Below the pieces are notes generated by a model that saw nothing but the letters and a program-made list of their open reading frames with translations, did no database searches and was not told the origin of the DNA. Position numbers and translations under genes: made by a program. A DNA stretch of 64,000 nt from Tepidiforma thermophila. GTDB lineage: Bacteria; Chloroflexota; Dehalococcoidia; Tepidiformales; Tepidiformaceae. Positions 61,799-64,000 of this stretch are shown piece after piece (positions within the stretch are counted from its first letter, which is position 1; each line of letters begins with the position of its first letter). The stretch lies in assembly GCF_002563855.1 (NCBI RefSeq), contig NZ_PDJQ01000001.1, positions 1,116,001 through 1,180,000 of the forward strand. The letters are read 5' to 3'.

Positions 61799-64000
61799 CT
61801 ACTCCTCGCCGATCCGCTTCGTTGTCAGCACCGGCTTCTGCTCGGTCAGCACGCCCTTCTGATTCGGCGCCAGCCCAAACCGGTCCAGCGGCAGGTACGT
61901 CAGCGTCGCCTTCCCGATGATCAGGTCCTTCGAGACCAGCCCAACCTGCGCGCTCCGGCTGTCCAGGCTGTTGTTCCGGTTGTCCCCCATGACGAAGTAC
62001 TCGTCCGGCGGGATCAGGATCTTCGGCAGCGTGTCGTTCCACGGCGTCGTGATGTACGGCTCCTCGAGCAGCCGGTCGTTGATATACACCTTCCCGTTCA
62101 CGATCTCGATCGTCTCGCCCGGCAGACCGATGACCCGCTTGATCAGGTCCGTGCTCGGGTCGCGCGGGTCGCGCAGCACGATGATGTCCCCCCGCTGCGG
62201 CCCGTGAAACACGTAGCGCGTCGGGTCGTCCCCCGGGTCGATAAACGGCAGGAAGTTCGACAGCTTCTCAAGGTCGACCTCCGAGTACACCAGCTTGTTC
62301 ACGATCAGGAACTCGCCGTTCTCCAGCGTCGGATACATCGAGTTCCCGTCGACCTTGAAGTTGCCGAAGCTCGCCCGTACCGAGAGGAACACGAGCGCGG
62401 CCAGCATCACGGTCTCGACCACCTCCCGGATCCACGCCTTGAGCTTCCCGTCGCTCCCGGCTTGCCCTGGCCGCTCGTCCTCCCCGGTCTCGGCCTCCGC
62501 CAGCCACGGCGGCGTCCCTGCGACCGGCTCGACCGCGAACCCGAGCGGGTTCGCCCGGGCCTCCAGCTCCTGCCGGACCTCCTCCTCGGGGGCCCACCCG
62601 TCGTCGGCCGGCAGGCTCCGCTGCGGCGCCCACGCGCCCAGGCGGATGAACGGCCGCTCCTGCGGCTCGTCCCCGGCCTCCGCCACGATCTCCGTCGCGT
62701 TCTCGCCGAAGAGCGCCGAGAGCGCTGCCGCCGTCTCGGCTTCGAGGGCCGCGGCCTCCGCCGCATCCTCCTCCGGGTCCGGGGTCGAAGCGTGCGCCTC
62801 GAACGCCTTCAGGATCACGTCGCCCTCGTCCTCGGTCGACCGGAACGCGTCGTTCTCGTCTTCCGCCGGTGACGGCTGCGGCCACGCCGGCTCTTCGAGC
62901 GTTGCACCAAGCTGCGCTTCGAGGCTCGCGGCCAGGTCGAGGTCATCCTCCTTGCCGGTCGCGGCCGCCTCGGCGGTCTCCGCGATATCGCCCCACATAT
63001 CCTCGTTGCCGCCACCCCGGTCCTCGCCCGGCGAGGCCGCTGGCTGCGCGTGCGTCCATGCTGCGGGTGGTTCGAACACCGCCGGGCGCTCCCACCACGG
63101 CCGCTCCGCCGCCGCCGGCGCCTCCGGCTGGCTCTCGACCGCCGGCTCCGCGCCGGCGACGGCCTCCTGCGCCGTCTCCTCCGCCTCCGGCGTCTCCCAC
63201 CACGGCCGCTCCGCCGCCGGCGCCTCCGGCTCGTTCGCGACGGCCGGCTCCGAGCTTGCGACCGCCTCCTCGACGCTCTCCTCCGCCTCCGGCGTCTCCC
63301 ACCACGGCCGCTCCGCCGCCGGCGCCTCCGGCTGGCCCTCGACCGCCGGCTCCGCGCTGGCAACGGCCTCCTCGGTCGTCTCCTCCGCCTCCGGCGCCTC
63401 CCACCACGGCCGCTCCGCCGCCTGCGTCACCTCCGGCTGGCTCTCGACTGCCGGCTCCGCGCTGGCGACCGCCTCCTCAACAATCTCCTCGGCCTCGGGT
63501 GCCTCCCACCACGGCCGCTCCGCCGCTCGCGTCACCCCCGGCTGGCTCTCGGCCGCCGGCTCCGCGCTGGCAACGGCCTCCTCGAGAATCTCCTCAGCCT
63601 CCGGCGTCTCCCACCACGGCCGCTCCGCCGCAGCCGGCGCCCCGGCTGGCTCTCGACCGCCGGCTCCGAGCTTGCGACCGCCTCCTCGACGCTCTCCTCC
63701 GCCTCGGGCGCCTCCCACCACGGCCGCTCCGCCGCAGCCGCCGCCCCCGGCTGGCTCTCGACCGCCGGCTCCGCGCTGGCGACCGCCTCCTCGACGCTCT
63801 CCTCGGCCTCCGGCGTCTCCCACCACGGCCGCTCCGCCGCCGCCGGCGCCTCCGGCTGGCTCTCGACCGCCGGTTCCGCGCTGGCGACCGCCTCCTCGAC
63901 GCTCTCCTCCGCCTCCGGCGTCTCCCACCACGGCCGCTCCGCCGCGGGCGTCACCTCCGGCTGGCTCTCGACCGCCGGCTCCGGGCTGGCAACGGCCTCC
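61799..64000 (-). CDS. lepB: Type I signal peptidase with long repetitive N-terminal region (frameshifted, 5' end outside window)
   Basis: The C-terminal 215 residues are signal peptidase I (S26A): a membrane helix (VMLAALVFLSVRASF), catalytic Ser in GNSMYPTL (codon 62339-62341), general-base Lys in LIKRVIGLPGE (codon 62138-62140), and GDNRNNSLDSR. It cuts signal peptides outside the membrane. Upstream lie about 200 acidic residues and then about nine copies of a 34-35-residue repeat (AERPWWETPEAEE core) reaching the window edge. Repeat spacing is 105 or 102 bases except once, 104, between 63611 and 63715; the frame changes there, at about 63640 (GCGCCCCGG where sisters have GCGCCTCCGG). So the extension is either out of frame with the peptidase or the base is an error. 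Confidence 0.85.
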   Translation of the reverse strand, partial: GGRCQPGAGGREPAGGDARGGAAVVGDAGGGGERRGGGRQRGTGGREPAGGAGGGGAAVVGDAGGRGERRGGGRQRGAGGREPAGGGGCGGAAVVGGARGGGERRGGGRKLGAGGREPAGAPAAAERPWWETPEAEEILEEAVASAEPAAESQPGVTRAAERPWWEAPEAEEIVEEAVASAEPAVESQPEVTQAAERPWWEAPEAEETTEEAVASAEPAVEGQPEAPAAERPWWETPEAEESVEEAVASSEPAVANEPEAPAAERPWWETPEAEETAQEAVAGAEPAVESQPEAPAAAERPWWERPAVFEPPAAWTHAQPAASPGEDRGGGNEDMWGDIAETAEAAATGKEDDLDLAASLEAQLGATLEEPAWPQPSPAEDENDAFRSTEDEGDVILKAFEAHASTPDPEEDAAEAAALEAETAAALSALFGENATEIVAEAGDEPQERPFIRLGAWAPQRSLPADDGWAPEEEVRQELEARANPLGFAVEPVAGTPPWLAEAETGEDERPGQAGSDGKLKAWIREVVETVMLAALVFLSVRASFGNFKVDGNSMYPTLENGEFLIVNKLVYSEVDLEKLSNFLPFIDPGDDPTRYVFHGPQRGDIIVLRDPRDPSTDLIKRVIGLPGETIEIVNGKVYINDRLLEEPYITTPWNDTLPKILIPPDEYFVMGDNRNNSLDSRSAQVGLVSKDLIIGKATLTYLPLDRFGLAPNQKGVLTEQKPVLTTKRIGEE
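63092..64000 (-). repeat. Tandem 102-105-base coding repeats in the signal peptidase gene
   Basis: The CCACCACGG element recurs at 63092, 63197, 63299, 63401, 63506, 63611, 63715, 63820 and 63925, giving periods of 105, 102, 102, 105, 105, 104, 105 and 105 bases. The encoded unit is Ala-Glu-Arg-Pro-Trp-Trp-Glu followed by Pro-Glu-Ala-Glu-Glu and an Ala/Glu/Val tail ending in Glu-Ser-Gln-Pro. Near identity between neighbouring units indicates recent expansion or gene conversion. Confidence 0.93.

Noticed and set aside
63092-64000. Regular 102-105-base repeats suggesting a CRISPR-like or non-coding array
   Set aside because: The units encode a consistent peptide, the periods are multiples of three except for one slip, and there are no unique spacers. 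They are protein repeats in the signal peptidase gene.

Overview
The window reads as a dense chromosomal segment of a very GC-rich bacterium (near 70 % G+C wherever I counted, third codon positions almost always C or G). The gene mix points to Chloroflexota, with a Tepidiforma-like thermophile as my best guess: Thr/Pro-rich linkers on exported proteins, CaiB-type CoA-transferases beside crotonases, an NHL/thioredoxin lipoprotein, an exosortase G locus, and many start codons directly behind a TANNNT box. The taxonomy is inference; no rRNA or other marker is present to prove it. I found no tRNA, rRNA, insertion sequence, phage gene or CRISPR array.

Layout. 1-2641: methyltransferase (partial), crotonase, SDR, gamma-carbonic-anhydrase-like protein, small unknown gene. 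2711-4857: chemoreceptor flanked by strong hairpins. 4918-10692: complete seven-gene Mrp/Mnh cation/proton antiporter operon (mnhABCDEFG, minus strand). 10963-19747: MFS transporter, alanine dehydrogenase, two tandem secreted matrixin-like metalloproteases, a phosphodiester-glycosidase-like protein, a DUF1786 protein and a membrane diguanylate cyclase. 19861-24204: Fur-family regulator followed by glcD-glcE-glcF. 24274-27752: zinc-ribbon protein, trans-aconitate-methyltransferase-like enzyme, CoA-transferase, crotonase. 27762-30900: TPP riboswitch controlling a thiamine-binding protein and an ABC transporter, probably for the thiamine pyrimidine precursor. 31097-36989: degenerate GGDEF protein, SDR, asparagine synthetase, alpha/beta hydrolase, limonene-epoxide-hydrolase-like enzyme, unknown protein. 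37023-44247: pheS-pheT, NHL/thioredoxin lipoprotein, lone Lrp/AsnC ligand-binding domain, moeA. 44251-49721: rmlA-rmlB with two glycosyltransferases, then a UbiB-like kinase. 49925-52074: small unknown protein, NadD-like nucleotidyltransferase, second CoA-transferase. 52158-56133: exosortase G locus. 56277-64000: small protein, FAD sugar-lactone oxidase, DUF2157 membrane protein, unknown anchored protein, folP, DinB-like protein, pyrE, and a type I signal peptidase with a long repetitive N-terminal extension that runs off the right edge and contains a frameshift.

How the genes work together. Within operons, genes overlap by 4 to 17 bases (ATGA or GTGA junctions), so translational coupling is the rule. 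Ten convergent gene pairs lie within 17 bases of each other or overlap, leaving no space for intrinsic terminators. More than a dozen genes have a -10-like TANNNT box 6 to 9 bases before the start codon and no ribosome binding site, which suggests frequent leaderless transcription.

The most notable system is the exosortase G cluster. On the minus strand it holds a 6-pyruvoyl-tetrahydropterin-synthase-like protein, a large exported Thr/Pro-linker protein ending in a sorting-signal-like tail (Pro-Thr-Met-Gly, membrane helix, Arg-Lys), the XrtG transpeptidase-like membrane protein with its Cys/Arg/His triad, and a processive GT2 glycosyltransferase. The genes overlap or nearly touch, so they look like one surface-protein processing and glycan system with its substrate encoded inside.
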